DNA from: Butyrivibrio sp.
GTDB lineage: Bacteria > Bacillota_A > Clostridia > Lachnospirales > Lachnospiraceae
Assembly (NCBI RefSeq): GCF_024699075.1
Contig: NZ_JAILQF010000014.1
Span: forward strand, 1 to 25,939
DNA: 25,939 bases
Direction: 5' to 3'
The position numbers were made by a program, and so were the translations under genes. Below are positions 17,988-24,825 of this stretch, piece by piece. How positions within the stretch are numbered: position 1 is the first letter of the stretch; each line of letters opens with the position of its first letter. A model generated the notes under the pieces. The model was not told where the DNA came from. It searched no databases and saw only the letters and a program-made list of their open reading frames with translations.

Positions 17988-18295
17988 TTATAGCATTATA
18001 TGGCCGTTTCTGCCGACTGTTTGTTCCTGATAGTCTAATTCTCCTGAAAGAAGATATATACTGTCATACTGCTTTTCAGTTAATTTTAACACCCTAACTA
18101 TTCAAACTCTTCAAGACGTCTGTAATGCTTTTCACTTGCCCGCCTTGTTGGCGTTATCCTCATAAAAACTTCTGGAGCAATCCTTATGTAACCATCGCTT
18201 TGCAGAAATTTTCTAAGATTTGTATACTCCATTTTTGTTCCCCACTTATCAGTTTTTGATATATTATCAAAAAACTGATCAAAGACAAAAATCAA
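17988..18295 (-). pseudogene. cas2: CRISPR-associated cas2, frameshifted
   Basis: The minus strand reads IFVFDQFFDNISKTDKWG, then TNLRKFLQSDGYIRIAPEVF and MRITPTRRASEKHYRRLEEFE before a stop at 18098. In another frame the protein resumes as VRVLKLTEKQYDSIYLLSGE, then DYQEQTVGRNGHIML and TAA at 17988-17990. Together these give a near full-length Cas2 (small CRISPR adaptation nuclease) with a short frame-breaking deletion near 18100, where a PxTGT-like loop is expected. The 5' end begins at a TTG with no ribosome site. No cas1 or effector gene and no clear CRISPR array are present. The CRISPR type cannot be told. The Cas2 call is by recognition of the conserved layout. Confidence 0.7.
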
Positions 18296-18343
18296 ATATT
18301 ACAGTATCAAATCTGATGTATATAAATTATGTACCAAATTTAT

Positions 18344-18372
18344 TACACACAGATCCCAAAACGATATATAAT
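18344..18372 (+). promoter_or_regulatory. Putative promoter of the unknown gene-recombinase pair
   Basis: TACACA at 18344-18349 and a perfect TATAAT at 18367-18372 are 17 bp apart, about 45 bases before the ATG at 18418. The -10 is strong and the -35 weak. Confidence 0.5.
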
Positions 18373-18417
18373 TTAAGTAGCAAAACTAACAAACGTTAAA
18401 AGGGGTATATAAATCAA

Positions 18418-19080
18418 ATGAAAATCCAAAGTGAATCAAGATTTAAAGATACTTCTGGGACTGAGAAGACATATATCGAAGAGTTTATAGTTTCTGATTA
18501 TAAAATTTTTGATATTAGTAATAAAGATATTCCTAAATATGATCAATCAATCATATCAAGCAAGGGAAGTACAAGGGAGTCTTTACTACCAGACATATAC
18601 AAAGAGAAGAGACTGGCAATCCGTAACTATTCTAATAATACAGTAATTAGAGCTTCCGCATTTGGTGGAAGAGTTTGGATTCTTTTAGGAGTAAGGAAGG
18701 GTAAGAAAACTGTTTCTTTAAACGTCGGCCAAAGCAGGAATATCGTTGAAGAATTAGAAGGTATCCTATGGGATGTTATGATTAAGCAAAAGGGTGCTTA
18801 TTCGGAAGAATTAAAGAATTATGATAAATTCATTTTCTATGAAGTAAACATGGACAGTATTATATCCATATTTACAAATAAATATGAAGTGGATCTGAAA
18901 GAGATAGCATATGGGATGGTAAAAGACTATTTTTCTGAAGTAATAGTGGCACATGATACGTTAGCTAAAAATTGGAACTGCTATAACGCAGGTATGGATA
19001 ATAGATTTCTATCATATCTCTGCAAAGAACATAGTGAACTGTATACTTTTGATAGGTCAAAGGGAGAGAAAAGCGAATGA
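18418..19080 (+). CDS. Protein of unknown function coupled to a serine recombinase
   Basis: 220 residues, no signal peptide or membrane segment. AAAGGGG lies about 12 bases before the ATG, a long spacing. The middle reads GGRVWILLGVRKGKKTVS, then LNVGQSRNIVEELE and DKFIFYEVNMD. The order 'strand - VGQSxNI - strand' is loosely like a GIY-YIG nuclease core (YIGQSxNI). However, the first tyrosine pair is not typical and no clear catalytic arginine/glutamate follows, so this is weak. Its TGA overlaps the recombinase ATG by four bases, so the two are made together and probably work on the same DNA. It could be a recombination directionality or targeting partner. Confidence 0.6.
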   Translation: MKIQSESRFKDTSGTEKTYIEEFIVSDYKIFDISNKDIPKYDQSIISSKGSTRESLLPDIYKEKRLAIRNYSNNTVIRASAFGGRVWILLGVRKGKKTVSLNVGQSRNIVEELEGILWDVMIKQKGAYSEELKNYDKFIFYEVNMDSIISIFTNKYEVDLKEIAYGMVKDYFSEVIVAHDTLAKNWNCYNAGMDNRFLSYLCKEHSELYTFDRSKGEKSE

Positions 19081-19754
19081 TTTATGGTTATGCAAGAATC
19101 AGTCGCCCTCAGCAATCGATAGAGCGCCAAATCAGAAATATAAAAAAAGAGTACGAAAATGCAGTTATTCTGCAGGAGGCTTTTACCGGCACAAAGATGG
19201 ATCGCCCGGAATGGAATAAGCTTCATAAAAAAGTGAAGTCTGGAGATACTATTGTTTTTGATTCCGTGTCCAGAATGAGCAGATCAGCTGATGAAGGCGT
19301 ACAAACTTACTTTGAACTGTACGAAAAAGGTATACAGCTTGTTTTTCTAAAAGAGCATTACATCGACACTGCTGTTTATGCGGAAAACATGAAGGACAAG
19401 ATTGAACTTCAGGGGACTGATGAAGATGAAATCTTTAAAGGTCTTAACAACTGTTTCCGGAAACTTGCTGAAAGGCAGATTCGTATAGCATTTGACCAAG
19501 CAGAAAAAGAAGTCCAAGATCTTCATCAGCGTACCAAAGAGGGAATTCAAACAGCGAAGCTCAATGGCAAACAGATTGGACAACGGAAAGGTAACAAACT
19601 TACTATTAAGAAAGCTGCTCCAGCAAAAGAGATTATCCTAAAGCACAGCAAATCATTTAATGGAACGCTGTCGGATATAGAATGTATCAAACTTACTGGT
19701 CTTAGCAGAAATACATATTATAAGTACAAAAGAGATTTAAAAGTGGAATGGTAG
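19077..19754 (+). CDS. Small serine recombinase (resolvase/invertase family)
   Basis: 225 residues. The N-terminal resolvase domain shows IYGYARISRPQQSIERQ with catalytic Ser9 and Arg7, then GDTIVFDSVSRMSRSADEG with R66 and R69. The E-helix region follows (about 105-150). A C-terminal helix-turn-helix is suggested by LSDIECIKLTGLSRNTYYKY. The size fits resolvases and invertases rather than large serine integrases, although ISxxL-type transposon resolvases are similar. The start overlaps the preceding gene. It lies between the two 91-bp inverted repeats, which are plausible crossover or accessory sites. Such enzymes use Ser9 to cut and rejoin both strands at short dimer-bound sites. Confidence 0.9.
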   Translation: MIYGYARISRPQQSIERQIRNIKKEYENAVILQEAFTGTKMDRPEWNKLHKKVKSGDTIVFDSVSRMSRSADEGVQTYFELYEKGIQLVFLKEHYIDTAVYAENMKDKIELQGTDEDEIFKGLNNCFRKLAERQIRIAFDQAEKEVQDLHQRTKEGIQTAKLNGKQIGQRKGNKLTIKKAAPAKEIILKHSKSFNGTLSDIECIKLTGLSRNTYYKYKRDLKVEW

Positions 19755-19847
19755 TTTTATGAACTATTATCCAGAATAACTGAACAGATGGGAGGAGTAA
19801 CTTGTCTGGATATTGACAAAAGTTTCGATAAATTCTTCATTTTGGAA

Positions 19848-19883
19848 GGAAAAATGGGAAGGTTAGATAAGTAACTTTCCCAT
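19848..19883 (-). terminator. Terminator hairpin, minus strand
   Basis: ATGGGAA (19854-19860) pairs with TTCCCAT (19877-19883). On the minus strand the stem is followed by four or five T. It lies just downstream of the remnant ending at 19899; on the plus strand it could also weakly end the recombinase transcript. Confidence 0.65.
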
Positions 19884-19898
19884 TTAATTAGTGTGACA

Positions 19899-20060
19899 TT
19901 ATTTTTTGAGAGCAAGAGTTTGTCTAATGAGATCTTGAACGGCTGTGGTATCAGTGTCATCAAAGTATTTAAAAGCATACTGGGCTGCGGTCCACAGAGT
20001 AAAGACAATATTTAGTATCTGTGTTTTATTCAGATACAAGATGTGATACAAACACGATAG
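19899..20060 (-). pseudogene. Coding remnant, C-terminal piece of an unrecognised protein
   Basis: The minus strand is open here and reads NIVFTLWTAAQYAFKYFDD, then TAVQDLIRQTLALKK and TAA, followed by a terminator. The wording and the stop-plus-terminator look like a true gene end, but no start codon of the right kind is present. The upstream part runs into the 91-bp repeat and meets an in-frame stop at 20061. The protein family is not recognised. The coding portion is most convincing at 19899-20010. Confidence 0.4.
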
Positions 20061-20085
20061 TCACAAATGTGACCCTCGTTCAACT
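19995..20085 (+). repeat. 91-bp inverted repeat, right copy
   Basis: Matches the reverse complement of 17870-17960 at 88 of 91 positions, from CAGAGTAAAG to GTTCAACT. Bases 20016-20042 occur a third time at 20662-20688. Two bases beyond its end begins the ribosome site of the lipoprotein gene. Confidence 0.9.
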
Positions 20086-20116
20086 GAAAGGGAGAAAAGA
20101 AGTGTTTAAAGGAAAA

Positions 20117-20605
20117 ATGAAAAAGTTTGTTGGTATTATCGGTGTGCTTGTGCTCATGCTGTCGCTTGTTGCATGCGGAGATACGAGAACAGCGCAGGAG
20201 AAAGAGGCAGTTAACACGATTATGGAGAATGCTGTCAGGATTGATGTTCAGTACGGGTTTTCGCTAGGAGATGTGACCACGGTTAAAAAGATTTGTACGG
20301 CGATCTTTTATAGAAACTCGGAGCTGTTTCGTCTGACTGTTGCAGAAAACGGCGAACAGAAGCAAGGAGACTTCGGAAGAGAAGAATATGATAAGCTGAA
20401 AGACACTATTGTTTCACTTCAGCCGGTAGCTAATGAGAATTTTGCGGATGAAGAAGAAATTTCCGGAAAAACTGAAGATCACGGCTTCATAATAGTTTAC
20501 TATTTAGTAGATGGCAAAGAGGAACCGGAGAAGAGTTACTTCAGGGTTTCCGATACAAAGAAGTTAAACGAGTATATTGATGAGTTGGAGTTGCAGTGTA
20601 AGTAA
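20117..20605 (+). CDS. Small lipoprotein, unknown function
   Basis: About 162 residues. A classical lipoprotein signal opens the protein: MKKFVGIIGVLVLMLSLVAC, with the lipobox LVAC and a cysteine at residue 20, so it should be anchored outside the membrane. The mature part is acidic and soluble, with no domain I recognise. ATG 20117 has AAAGGA close upstream. A GTG at 20102 preceded by AAAGGGAG with seven-base spacing is an equally good start and adds five residues. The gene follows the right inverted repeat immediately, so its promoter may lie within the repeat. No neighbour suggests a function. Confidence 0.75.
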   Translation: MKKFVGIIGVLVLMLSLVACGDTRTAQEKEAVNTIMENAVRIDVQYGFSLGDVTTVKKICTAIFYRNSELFRLTVAENGEQKQGDFGREEYDKLKDTIVSLQPVANENFADEEEISGKTEDHGFIIVYYLVDGKEEPEKSYFRVSDTKKLNEYIDELELQCK

Positions 20606-20616
20606 AGGTAAACGGC

Positions 20617-20652
20617 ATGAATTACGGACAGGTTTATTATAATGATGTTGCA
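20617..20652 (+). pseudogene. 5' stub resembling nrdG (anaerobic ribonucleotide reductase activase)
   Basis: An ATG begins MNYGQVYYNDVA, the typical opening of NrdG proteins (MNYGxIxYNDIANGxGxR). The match ends there and runs into the 27-bp repeat copy. The rest of nrdG, including the CxxxCxxC radical-SAM motif, is absent from the window, and no nrdD precedes it. AAAGG lies 6-10 bases upstream. The evidence is only about 12 residues, so this is tentative. If right, a rearrangement cut nrdG at the repeat. Confidence 0.4.
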
Positions 20653-20661
20653 CAAACCCTC

Positions 20662-20688
20662 TATCTGTGTTTTATTCAGATACAAGAT
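20662..20688 (+). repeat. 27-bp third copy of the repeat core
   Basis: Identical over 27 bases to 20016-20042 inside the right 91-bp repeat. It contains the small stem TATCTG/CAGATA. Flanks on both sides differ, so this core behaves as an independent unit or a recombination scar. Confidence 0.85.
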
Positions 20689-20701
20689 TTTGAATGTGAT
20701 T

Positions 20702-20983
20702 TTATTTTTGAAAATATCTTACTTGTGCAAGTTGTACCGCATCATCAATCATTTCATTGCCTGCACGATCAGAATACTTAAGGTAATCTTTTACCCTATC
20801 AGCAGCTACCAGCTCTCTCCCATACACTTTTCCTGTAGCCGGATCAATATGACTCTCATAAATATCTTTTATCTTCGCTATCATTCTTACCTGAGCATAC
20901 TTATCCGAATTATCCTCCACCAATAAATACCCATTAGAACTAAGTCGCTGCGCGACGGCCTGCCAAGGCTGTGGCGCAGCGAC
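20702..20983 (-). pseudogene. Coding remnant of unrecognised protein
   Basis: The minus strand is open for about 93 codons, reading PWQAVAQRLSSNGYLLVEDN, then YAQVRMIAKIKDIYESHIDP and GRELVAADRVKDYLKYSDRA to a TAA at 20702. The composition is protein-like throughout, with good codon use, but no ATG or ribosome site opens it and its upstream end falls in a 17-bp inverted repeat. It looks like the 3' part of a truncated gene. The family is not recognised; the GIY-YIG or Cas families do not fit. Confidence 0.45.
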
Positions 20984-20990
20984 TTAGTTC
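20937..20990. repeat. 17-bp perfect inverted repeat around a 20-base loop
   Basis: Bases 20937-20953 (GAACTAAGTCGCTGCGC) pair exactly with 20974-20990. The right arm runs into GTTCAACT, the same eight bases that end the 91-bp repeat. There is no T tract, so it is not a standard terminator. It is GC-rich compared with its surroundings. Confidence 0.85.
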
Positions 20991-21032
20991 AACTGGAATA
21001 TTATGGTTCAATGCCCTAAAATCAAGTTACTG

Positions 21033-21605
21033 CTATGAATGAAAACATATTGAATCTATAGAATCATTTATAAAATCAATCTCAAAGTAATTTGTTGGTG
21101 CAAATATTCCATCCATTACAGTTTCATCTTTATATGTTATTTTTCTGGATTTGTCAGAAGGATTTGTTACTGTAATATCACAATAATTCAATAAATACGA
21201 GCAAATTGCTGTCGCGTGGGAAACAATTATAGCGGATTCTCCATCTTGCATTTTTCTAAGAATTGAATCAATCGCAATTTTCATTCTTTTCTTAACATCA
21301 TTTAATGATTCACCATTAGGATTTTGATAATCATGGTCTAAATACTGCTTTAGCCAGAAATCTTCGAACGCCTCGCCAATGATCCTCTCATGTAATTCAT
21401 CCTTTATAACAACCTTGTCTGCTATAAGCTTAGCGGTATCTATAGCTCTTTTATATGAAGATGAGAAACAATGATCAATGCTTTTCATAACTTCTTTCTT
21501 AGACTTGGCAAGAGCTATGCCCTCTTTTGAAAGCGGAATCTGTGATGTTTCGATATTTATCTTTTCAGGAATGGAGTGTCGCATTAGATAGATCTTTTTT
21601 GTCAT
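21033..21605 (-). CDS. Histidine phosphatase family protein (phosphoglycerate-mutase-like)
   Basis: 190 residues. The catalytic start YLMRHSIPE carries R9-H10; the usual RHG is RHS here. The second histidine is in AIIVSHATAICSYLL, and NGESLNDVKKRM supplies the family's GES motif. These enzymes transfer phosphate through a phospho-histidine, with substrates ranging from sugars to proteins. The substrate cannot be told. The gene starts inside the end of the upstream frame (41-base overlap), so it was probably its operon partner. It is soluble, with no signal peptide. Confidence 0.88.
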   Translation of the reverse strand: MTKKIYLMRHSIPEKINIETSQIPLSKEGIALAKSKKEVMKSIDHCFSSSYKRAIDTAKLIADKVVIKDELHERIIGEAFEDFWLKQYLDHDYQNPNGESLNDVKKRMKIAIDSILRKMQDGESAIIVSHATAICSYLLNYCDITVTNPSDKSRKITYKDETVMDGIFAPTNYFEIDFINDSIDSICFHS

Positions 21606-21930
21606 AATTATCCTGTATATAAATCAAGTCACTAAAATCATCAATAAATACTTCTTTGATTATTGATGGAGCTTTTTCAATTAATGTTCTGGTATTCTCG
21701 ATCGTACAGATACTATTTTTTGTAATTGATTCTATATCCCACCGTCTAAACTCAAAATCAAATAATTGTTTAATTCTGTTTTCGAATACTGAATCATCAT
21801 ATACACCTGGTATTGAATAAGATCTGCCTCCTTGTTTATCACTACTGCCTGTCAGTCTCTTATTGATTGTTATGTTACGGTATGCCCTTAGGGCCGGGTC
21901 AGGCTTCGATGAGTTATTTCTTTGATGATA
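21565..21930 (-). pseudogene. Start-less 3' coding fragment upstream of the phosphatase
   Basis: The minus strand is open for 121 codons between a TAG at 21931-21933 and a TGA at 21565-21567. It reads NNSSKPDPALRAYRNITINK, then GGRSYSIPGVYDDSVFENRI and FRRWDIESITK. There is no ATG, GTG or in-phase ribosome site near its beginning, so it looks like a gene that lost its 5' part. It overlaps the phosphatase start by 41 bases in another frame, as intact operon partners do. The family is not recognised. Confidence 0.5.
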
Positions 21931-21946
21931 CTATATCCGAACACTG

Positions 21947-21989
21947 AAAAAAAGAGGATTTCTGAAGAATCATCCTCAGAAATCCTCTT
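21947..21989 (-). terminator. Rho-independent terminator of the oxidoreductase operon
   Basis: A 14-bp perfect stem, AAGAGGATTTCTGA (21952-21965) against 21976-21989, with a 10-base loop. On the minus strand it is followed by a T run (21947-21953). It ends transcripts arriving from the gene at 22088-22984. Confidence 0.88.
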
Positions 21990-22087
21990 GAATTTGTGTT
22001 ATGTGATGCTATAACCCCCAATAACTTGTCTCTGTCATATTCAGATATAACCACTAATATTACCAGCTTATTACAGTTCTACATATA

Positions 22088-22984
22088 TTATAAGCAGTGA
22101 ATTACTGAGTCATCGATATCAGCTACCTTTGCAAATCCGGTACAACTCATCAAATATCTCAGCTCATCTCCTACATGGTTTATAAAGTCACGAGTTCCGT
22201 TTACCCCTCCTGTTTCAAGAGGAGGAAGCATGGAACGTCCTACAGCCGCTGCATCTGCTCCAAGAGCCAATGCTTTAAAAACATCTGCGCCGGAAGCAAT
22301 TCCGCAGTCAACAATAATCTTTACACCACGTCCATCAAGGGCTTTCTTGATTTCCGGCAAAACCATCATAGGCGGAGCTGCATAAGGAATCCTGCCATGG
22401 TGATGGCTGACTATGATGGCCTTTGCACCGATATCAGCGCACTTAACCGCGTCCGAGGCGCTTAAAACTCCCTTTACCACAAAAGGAATTTTGACCATTT
22501 CTACATAGCCTCTTAGCATGTCCGCTGTCTGGTATGACATATCTTCACCCACAACTACATCATAGCCATTATCGCCAAAGATGTGGTCGATATCCATGCC
22601 CACACCAAAGGCTCCTACTGACTCTGCGTACTGCATCTGGTCTTTTACCTTACTGTTGTCAGCGTAAGGCTTTACGATTCTTATTGTTTTTGCACCGGTA
22701 TCGACGATTCTTTTAAACTGGTCGTTTTCCATCATTCCGCAGAAGTTCAGTATATTGCACTCTTTGGCAGCCATGGAGTATTCCTCAAGTCCGTTATGTT
22801 CCCTGCCTTCGTAATTTCCAAGATGTGAAAAGGCCGGAGTCATGACTGGCATTGAAAAAGTATCACCTAAAAAATCAATACTTGTGTCAGCAACAACCGA
22901 GTCTATATACCTTGCTTCGATGAGCAGGCGGTCCATGTACTTTTGTGTTATTACATTTGCATCAGATAGTCTGGTATAGTCCAT
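22088..22984 (-). CDS. FMN-dependent alpha-hydroxy-acid oxidoreductase family protein
   Basis: 298 residues, shorter than the usual 350-380. TIM-barrel FMN landmarks are present: PVMTPAFSHLG, VVKGVLSASDA with K171, IIVSHHHGRIP where the family normally has SNHGGRQ, and VDCGIASGADVFKALALGA ending in VGR for the flavin phosphate. The conserved His-Gly of the active site is likely H196-G197. The family oxidises lactate, glycolate or similar acids, and some members are isomerases. It is last in a three-gene operon, overlapping the preceding epimerase-like gene by 23 bases, so it probably acts on a sugar-derived hydroxy acid. The HHHGR variant makes the exact reaction uncertain. Confidence 0.85.
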   Translation of the reverse strand: MDYTRLSDANVITQKYMDRLLIEARYIDSVVADTSIDFLGDTFSMPVMTPAFSHLGNYEGREHNGLEEYSMAAKECNILNFCGMMENDQFKRIVDTGAKTIRIVKPYADNSKVKDQMQYAESVGAFGVGMDIDHIFGDNGYDVVVGEDMSYQTADMLRGYVEMVKIPFVVKGVLSASDAVKCADIGAKAIIVSHHHGRIPYAAPPMMVLPEIKKALDGRGVKIIVDCGIASGADVFKALALGADAAAVGRSMLPPLETGGVNGTRDFINHVGDELRYLMSCTGFAKVADIDDSVIHCL

Positions 22985-23795
22985 TTAACTTCTCCTTCAG
23001 GTATCCGAGGTATTTAAGGTAGTCCTCATCAGTACTTAAGTGTTCCAGTATTACAGGCATCTCAGGATCGATTTCATTCATCTTGGTTACATAGTACCTA
23101 AGCGGAAATTCACCGCAACCTGGTGCACATTCTTCCAGCCTGACAGTATATTTTTCTGCAAGGTGAACATCCTTGATATGGCAGCTGCGTATCTTACTGC
23201 CAAGAATTTCAGCACATTCATCCACAAACTCCTCTGCATTAAAGTACCTGTCTATGGAGTTTATCATGTTGATGACGTCCATATGAACTGCGAACCTGTC
23301 TCTATCGATTTCTTCAACAAGCTTAGCATAATCCTTAGGACTTGTGGGAATCATCCAGGGCATAGGTTCAAGGGTGAAATATGTATTTTTCACATCAGCC
23401 CTGTCAATTATCTCGCGGGCCATGCTAATGGTCTCATCACGGAGCTCCTTTGAAAAGTTCTCCTTGTAAGCCCCATCCCATATATCTCCTAACGTTCCTG
23501 CCACATTTACGCAGCATCTTGCTCCCACATAGTCGGCAAGACGCAACTGTTCCACACAGTAATCCCTATTCTTTTTTCTCTCATCAGGATCTTTTGACAG
23601 GGCATTTCTCCAGATGCCAACCTCAGCTATCATGAGTCTTTCCCTGTCAGCAGCTTCCTTATATTCTATTATCTTCTTTTCCGGTTCGTTACTTTGGACA
23701 GGAAATACCACCGCGCTGCATCCCTGCTCCTTCTGGTATTTCGCCCAATGCTCTCCACTGTCATATACAAGTGGTGATGAAGTACCAAGTCTCAT
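22962..23795 (-). CDS. Sugar phosphate isomerase/epimerase (xylose isomerase-like TIM barrel)
   Basis: 277 residues, typical for the AP-endonuclease-2-like TIM-barrel family that includes hydroxypyruvate isomerase, IolE/IolI and tagatose epimerase. Metal ligands appear in order: Glu in FTLEPMPW, Asp in AVHMDVINM, His in RSCHIKDVH and Glu in VILEHLS. These would hold one divalent metal for proton transfer on a keto sugar. The gene is 24 bases downstream of the SDR gene and overlaps the FMN enzyme. The substrate is unknown; the trio suggests stepwise oxidation and isomerisation of a sugar or polyol. Confidence 0.85.
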   Translation of the reverse strand: MRLGTSSPLVYDSGEHWAKYQKEQGCSAVVFPVQSNEPEKKIIEYKEAADRERLMIAEVGIWRNALSKDPDERKKNRDYCVEQLRLADYVGARCCVNVAGTLGDIWDGAYKENFSKELRDETISMAREIIDRADVKNTYFTLEPMPWMIPTSPKDYAKLVEEIDRDRFAVHMDVINMINSIDRYFNAEEFVDECAEILGSKIRSCHIKDVHLAEKYTVRLEECAPGCGEFPLRYYVTKMNEIDPEMPVILEHLSTDEDYLKYLGYLKEKLNGLYQTI

Positions 23796-23819
23796 CTTTC
23801 CCTCCTTTGAAATAATGAT

Positions 23820-24587
23820 TTAGTTTATAGTATCAAACGATCCCAAATAAGCCGGAATGTTTTTTTCTGCATGTTCTACAGACTGCTCAAGTGTCATTCC
23901 GTAGAAATTTGATGCTCCAAAGCATCTTCCAGACTTCTTATCATCAACAAATGCTCCAACAACTACTCCGGGAAGTGCACTTTCAGGTGCATTCGGTGCG
24001 CTTGGTCCGCCAAGATCTGTCCTGCACCATCCAGGATCAGTAAGATTTATCATTACATTAGTGCCATCATATACAGATGCAAGATCCATTGTTACTTTAT
24101 CAAGGGCAGCCTTGCTCGCTGAGTATCCGGCCTGCTGAGGTTCGCGCCTTATTCCGCTAGTAGTATTTACAATCCTGCCAAAATCCCTTGCTTTCATGCC
24201 GGGAAGGAAATGATATGCGATCATCATCGGTGCAATGGTGTTTATCTTAAAGCTCTCTTCATAATCTGACACAGGAGTTTCAAGATACTCAGTTCTGTAT
24301 GCGATCTGAATTCCTGCATTATTGAGAATAATATCAACATCTACTCCAAGTTCATCAATCTTTTTAAGCATTCCATCGACTGCTGAAAGATCCGATAATT
24401 CACATGCCATGGGAACAGCTTCAACACCAAGTTCCTTTGCCTTGTTCACAACACTTTCAAGATGCTCCGAAGTTCTTCCCTGAAGAATAAGATTACATCC
24501 TCTCTGAGCCATAAAGATTGCTGCCAGAAAACCTATTCCTCTACTTGCACCAGTAATAAGAGCCCATCTGCCTTTAACATCTACCAT
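23820..24587 (-). CDS. Short-chain dehydrogenase/reductase
   Basis: 255 residues, classical SDR length. The nucleotide-binding TGASRGIG is at 12-19, NNAG at 89-92, and the catalytic YxxxK is Y155-K159 in AGYSASKAALDK, with the Ser/Thr in VNTTSG. It should be an NAD(P)-dependent alcohol or sugar dehydrogenase. It is the first gene of the minus-strand operon, behind a MerR-type promoter, and diverges from the MerR regulator. The substrate cannot be read from the sequence. Confidence 0.92.
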   Translation of the reverse strand: MVDVKGRWALITGASRGIGFLAAIFMAQRGCNLILQGRTSEHLESVVNKAKELGVEAVPMACELSDLSAVDGMLKKIDELGVDVDIILNNAGIQIAYRTEYLETPVSDYEESFKINTIAPMMIAYHFLPGMKARDFGRIVNTTSGIRREPQQAGYSASKAALDKVTMDLASVYDGTNVMINLTDPGWCRTDLGGPSAPNAPESALPGVVVGAFVDDKKSGRCFGASNFYGMTLEQSVEHAEKNIPAYLGSFDTIN

Positions 24588-24733
24588 ATGATCTGACCAC
24601 CTTTCATGAAAAAATTATATATCCTACCATTACCGGCACTGACTTATAAAACGCTTTAGTTACTGTTTCTGCTCTGCCATCTTTTATGTATGCTTTCCCC
24701 ACTTGCATATATCGAAATTGTTCTATATTATAA

Positions 24734-24764
24734 ATCATACAACTTGAAGTTAACTTTAACTCAA
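24734..24764 (-). promoter_or_regulatory. MerR-type promoter and operator of the oxidoreductase operon
   Basis: On the minus strand TTGAGT (24764-24759) and TATGAT (24739-24734) are separated by 19 bp, the elongated spacer of MerR-activated promoters. The spacer carries the palindrome AAGTTAACTT (24747-24756) within a wider CTTGA...TCAAG dyad (24743-24765). The adjacent MerR regulator is the obvious ligand. Confidence 0.8.
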
Positions 24765-24825
24765 GCACTTTTTATCATACTGTTGTTTTATCGTATTATT
24801 GTAGTTAAATATTTTTGGAGGAATC

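Larger units (their letters stand above)
17870..20085. mobile_element. Candidate 2.2-kb element bounded by 91-bp inverted repeats, with serine recombinase
   Basis: The two 91-bp repeats enclose the broken cas2, an unknown gene and a serine recombinase, plus a minus-strand coding remnant at the right. The enclosed recombinase and inverted ends suggest either an invertible segment or a mobile unit. I see no clear target duplication at the outer edges, so the exact unit and mechanism are not established. Confidence 0.45.

Noticed and set aside
17870..18000. CRISPR array downstream of cas2
   Set aside because: Only one copy of each candidate repeat is present and no regular spacing is seen, so an array cannot be called.
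18249..18280. Inverted repeat TCAGTTTTTGATA/TATCAAAAAACTGA
   Set aside because: It lies within the cas2 coding part and is AT-rich; probably chance arising from FFDNISKTD codons.
22175..22716. Plus-strand frames opposite the FMN oxidoreductase
   Set aside because: Low-complexity shadows of a clear minus-strand enzyme; no ribosome sites.
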